Part shown: one piece after another, positions 61,449 through 64,000 of the stretch
Numbering within the stretch: position 1 is the stretch's first letter
How the letters are laid out: every line of letters starts with the position of its first letter
Assembly (NCBI RefSeq): GCF_002224285.1
Contig: NZ_CP022436.1
Location: 1,550,001 to 1,614,000, forward strand
DNA length: 64,000 nucleotides
From: Arthrobacter sp. YN
Lineage (GTDB): Bacteria; Actinomycetota; Actinomycetes; Actinomycetales; Micrococcaceae
Direction: 5' to 3'
Made by a program: the position numbers and the translations under genes
The notes under the pieces: model-generated
What the model was told of the DNA's origin: nothing
Database searches by the model: none
The model's input: the letters and a program-made list of their open reading frames with translations, nothing else

Positions 61449-62882
61449 TTAGGCCTTCGAGTCGGCCAATTCGCGATGGTCCGCTTCGGCTGCTGCCTTG
61501 TCGGCGGCGTACTCGTCGGCAAAGGCGGCACCGTTGCGGGGTGCGTTGTACAGCGATTCATCCAGGATGCCCTGGCGCTTGGCCACGATGGCCGGGACCA
61601 GTGCCTGGCCCGCCACGTTGACGGCGGTCCGGCCCATGTCCAGGATGGGGTCGATGGCCAGCAGGAGGCCGACGCCGGCCAGCGGCAGTCCCAGCGTGGA
61701 CAGTGTCAGCGTGAGCATGACGACGGCGCCGGTGGTACCGGCGGTAGCGGCCGAACCAAGGACGGAGACCAGAACGATCAGCAGGTACTGGCTGAAGTCA
61801 AGGTTGATGCCGAAGAACTGTGCCACGAAGATGGCTGCGATCGCCGGGTAGATCGCTGCGCAACCGTCCATCTTGGTGGTGGCGCCCAGCGGCACGGCGA
61901 AGGAAGCGTAGCCGGAGGGGACGCCGAGGTTCCGTTCAGTGACGCGCTGCGTGAGCGGCAGCGTGCCAATGGACGAGCGGGAAACGAACGCCAGCTGCAC
62001 GGCCGGCCACACTCCGGAGAAGTACTGCTTGATGGAGAGCCCGTGAATGCGCACCAGGATGGGGTAGAGGACGAAGAGCACCAAGGCCAGGCCGATGTAG
62101 ATGGCCGCAGTGAACTTGCCCAAAGAACCGATAGTGTCCCAGCCGTAGATGGCCACAGCGTTACCGATCAGTCCTACTGTGCCCAGCGGAGCGAGGCGGA
62201 TGATCCACCACAGGACCTTTTGGATGACGGCCAGCGCTGAAGCGTTGAACGTCAGGAAGGCCTCGGCCTGCTTGCCAACCTTGAGGGCAGCAACACCGAT
62301 CGCGATCGCAATGACCAGGATCTGCAGCACGTTGAAGTTGACGGCAGTGCTGACGGTGGTGGCAGCGTTGGCGCTCTCGGTCACAGTGGAGCTGGCGCCG
62401 AGTCCCAGGAAGTTCTTCGGGAAGAGGCCGATCAGGAAGGCCCACCAGTCACCGGTCTTGCCAGCGTACTTGGCTTCTTCTGTAATGCCGGTAGCTGCGC
62501 CCGGCTGCAGGAGTACGCCCAGGCCGATGCCGATCAGAACCGATACCAGAGAGGTGATCGCGAACCAGAGCAGTGTGTTCCATGCCAATCGGGCGGCGTT
62601 GGACACCTGGCGCAGGTTGGCGATGGAGCTCACCACAGCGGTGAAAATCAAAGGTACGACGGCGGTCTGCAGCAAGGAGACGTAGCTGGAGCCGATCGTC
62701 TGGAGAGTAGCCCCCAGGGCATTGGGGGCGGTCTTGGTGCTGCCCGTGTACTTGGCGATGAGGCCAAGGATGAGGCCCACAATGAGGGCTGCGATGATCT
62801 GGACGCCGAAGGAACCGGCCCACTTGGGGAGCCGGAAGCCGCTCTTGCCAGCTGCTGGGGAAGTGTTGGTTGAGGTGCTCAC
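61449..62882 (-). CDS. Dicarboxylate/glutamate:cation symporter (DAACS family)
   Basis: 477 residues from a GTG at 62882. Family hallmarks: an N-terminal helix IIAALIVGLILGLIAKYTG, the serine-rich loop SRSSIGTLPLTQRV in hairpin 1, SYASFAVPLGATTKMDGCAAIYP (usual NMDGT; here KMDGC) and VLVSVLGSAATAGTTGAVVML, with about eight helices. Members import glutamate, aspartate or C4-dicarboxylates with sodium or protons. The KMDGC form is a conservative change in the cation-binding motif. Single gene. Confidence 0.9.
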   Translation of the reverse strand: MSTSTNTSPAAGKSGFRLPKWAGSFGVQIIAALIVGLILGLIAKYTGSTKTAPNALGATLQTIGSSYVSLLQTAVVPLIFTAVVSSIANLRQVSNAARLAWNTLLWFAITSLVSVLIGIGLGVLLQPGAATGITEEAKYAGKTGDWWAFLIGLFPKNFLGLGASSTVTESANAATTVSTAVNFNVLQILVIAIAIGVAALKVGKQAEAFLTFNASALAVIQKVLWWIIRLAPLGTVGLIGNAVAIYGWDTIGSLGKFTAAIYIGLALVLFVLYPILVRIHGLSIKQYFSGVWPAVQLAFVSRSSIGTLPLTQRVTERNLGVPSGYASFAVPLGATTKMDGCAAIYPAIAAIFVAQFFGINLDFSQYLLIVLVSVLGSAATAGTTGAVVMLTLTLSTLGLPLAGVGLLLAIDPILDMGRTAVNVAGQALVPAIVAKRQGILDESLYNAPRNGAAFADEYAADKAAAEADHRELADSKA

Positions 62883-63224
62883 CGGAACACGTTAGGTGCA
62901 GTGTCAATAACATAGCGAACGGACGTTGAGAAATGTTACGTGCGCAAAAGTTATTCCCGCGGTTTTGTGACGTTGATCTCAGCCGAGGGCGTTCGGGCCG
63001 GATTGCAAGGCCGTGGATCCCGTCTTTGCGGTCATGGTCGCTAAAAAGGGACTCGCATGGCGGCGACTGTTGCAGCGGAGCGCGGAACGTCCGCTGGCGT
63101 TACCCCCGCGCGGTTTGTCTGTTTGTTGGATTTATTCGGTGGTGTTGGTAGTTTGTGGGTGTTTGGTTGCCTGGGCTGGTTTTGGTTTGGGTGTTGCGAT
63201 TGTTCTTATTGGGAGGAAAGTTCT
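62883..63224. other. Intergenic region with change of composition
   Basis: 342 bases without a gene I can support. The left part holds the promoter of the minus-strand symporter; the right part, from about 63110, becomes very rich in G and T on the plus strand (for example only 7 of the 60 bases at 63121-63180 are A or C) and leads to the WXG100 gene. I see no clear promoter hexamers. Confidence 0.6.
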
Positions 63225-63506
63225 ATGTCGCGTGTGTTGTCTACTGAGCAAGCCAAGGCTGCTATCGGTCAGGTGCAGTCGATTATTACTGGTGGGTTTA
63301 CGGATCAGATTTCGGCGTTGGATGCCCAGGGTCGGTTGTTGTCGGATCCGAATGTGTGGGATGGGCCGTTGGCTGCTGAGTTCCGTGGTTCGACGTGGCC
63401 GGAGACGAAGGCTGCGTTGGATAAGGCCAAGGAGGAGCTGGAGCAGTTGCGGGGTCAGTTGCAGAAGATTTCGCAGGATATTTTCTCTGCCGGTGGCGGG
63501 GCCTGA
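63225..63506 (+). CDS. WXG100-like (ESAT-6 family) protein
   Basis: 93 residues from the ATG at 63225 with GGGAGGA 7 bases upstream; the frame is open back to 63057 but without a better start. It is a helix-turn-helix hairpin: TEQAKAAIGQVQSIITGGFTDQI, then DPNVWDGPLAAEFRGSTW with the W-x-G turn, then ETKAALDKAKEELEQLRGQLQKISQDIF. This is the pattern of WXG100 proteins secreted by type VII systems. Third codon positions favour G and T, unlike the C-rich genes before it. Probably linked to the larger gene that starts at 63682. Confidence 0.85.
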   Translation: MSRVLSTEQAKAAIGQVQSIITGGFTDQISALDAQGRLLSDPNVWDGPLAAEFRGSTWPETKAALDKAKEELEQLRGQLQKISQDIFSAGGGA

Positions 63507-63681
63507 TTCTTTTTTTGCTGTGAGTGTGAGGGCCGGGTGATCGTGCCGCTTTAGTGCGGTGTGGTTGCCCGGCCGTTCCGCTGTGGTCTGGTGGTGCCGG
63601 TTCGTCCCGCGTGGTTGTGGTGCGGGTTTGTGTGGGTTGTTGGGTTTTGTTCGCGTTCTTGTTCTGTGGGGGGCTGTGGTT

Positions 63682-64000
63682 GTGACCGAGTTCGTTGAGA
63701 TGCCGTTGTTGCCGGATTCCGATGCTGGCCATGGTGGCCGGTTTGTGTATGGGGTTGCCGAGTCGGTGAAGGGTGCTTTTGAGTCCGCAGCGTCGCGGGT
63801 CCAGGAGCATTCGGGTTCGCGGACCCCGTTGGTGACCGGGGCGGGGGAGGATTTCCGGGGACATTTCTCGGAGGTGTTCGCGGCGAACGCGGCTACGGCG
63901 TCCCGGGACGCGGAGTCCCTGGCCGCGGCGTTACGGACGGTGGCCGGGTATGTGGGGACCATGATTTCCGAGGCGCGGGACGAGGATGACCGGCGCCGGG
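63682..64000 (+). CDS. N-terminal part of an unknown, WXG-associated protein
   Basis: An open frame from the GTG at 63682 (MTEFVEMPLLPDSDAGHGGRF by translation) to the window end, at least 106 residues and without a stop. It shows helical, Ala-rich segments (YGVAESVKGAFESAASRVQEH, AANAATASRDAESLAAALRTVAGYVG) that resemble the N-terminal trafficking domain of large type VII-exported or polymorphic-toxin proteins. In Arthrobacter-like bacteria such genes often follow a WXG100 gene. The toxin or other domain would lie outside the window. The start is provisional. Confidence 0.6.
   Translation, partial: MTEFVEMPLLPDSDAGHGGRFVYGVAESVKGAFESAASRVQEHSGSRTPLVTGAGEDFRGHFSEVFAANAATASRDAESLAAALRTVAGYVGTMISEARDEDDRRR

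Overview
The window is high-GC actinobacterial DNA. It looks like Arthrobacter/Paenarthrobacter or a close relative; this is inferred from the mix of SufU-type Fe-S assembly, an SCO4848-family membrane protein, mycothiol-type ArsC, an AccA fusion with biotin carboxylase and carrier, a disulfide-less LpdA-type quinone reductase, levansucrase/levanase, and a WXG100 protein. I see no rRNA, tRNA, CRISPR array, complete insertion sequence or replication origin. Layout: 1-0.9 kb, end of the suf operon (sufS tail, frameshifted sufU). 1-10.4 kb, housekeeping genes (frameshifted nhaA, SCO4848, DUF2505, an SDR/DUF2867 protein, mfd, a DUF457 membrane protein, deoC). 10.6-11.5 kb, a small FAD oxidoreductase. 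11.6-20.7 kb, a minus-strand operon of seven genes, each overlapping the next by 4 bp: GMC oxidoreductase, membrane metallophosphoesterase, alpha/beta hydrolase, acetoacetate-decarboxylase-like protein, two small membrane proteins and a patatin. This is the best candidate for an undescribed system. 20.9-22.5 kb, three small accessory genes. 22.8-33.3 kb, an SOS/arsenic region. umuD and umuC, each behind a LexA box sharing an identical 19-base core in opposite orientation, flank about 8.6 kb that holds an arsenic cluster (three arsC, arsO-like, trxB, an ArsR-ArsC fusion, an aquaporin, arsR, an arsN-like acetyltransferase) and a secreted FG-GAP repeat protein. 33.3-38.8 kb, nitrite reduction and siroheme (hemD fusion, cobA, frameshifted nirB, divergent nirD). 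38.8-46.8 kb, phosphosugar mutase, GH32 fructanase, GH68 levansucrase, purine nucleoside phosphorylase and a quinone reductase. 46.9-52.9 kb, an MBL hydrolase and nitrate assimilation (nasB-like FAD/[2Fe-2S] protein, nasC, narK). 53.2-62.9 kb, an MHS transporter, accA, maf, an MMPL transporter with its TetR regulator, YbjQ and a dicarboxylate/glutamate symporter. From 63.1 kb to the end the composition changes sharply (G+T-rich plus strand), with a WXG100 protein and the start of a larger gene. How the genes work together: narK, nasC, nasB-like, nirB/nirD and cobA/hemD give nitrate uptake, reduction to ammonium, and the siroheme that NirB needs. The ars genes cover arsenate reduction, a channel exit for arsenite, acetylation of an organoarsenical and metalloregulation, but no ArsB or Acr3 pump is present here. 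Levansucrase and levanase can build and re-use levan from sucrose. sufU, nhaA and nirB each carry a one-base deletion in a G or C run; restoring one base gives a full-length family member each time. That pattern suggests homopolymer errors in the assembly at least as much as true pseudogenes.
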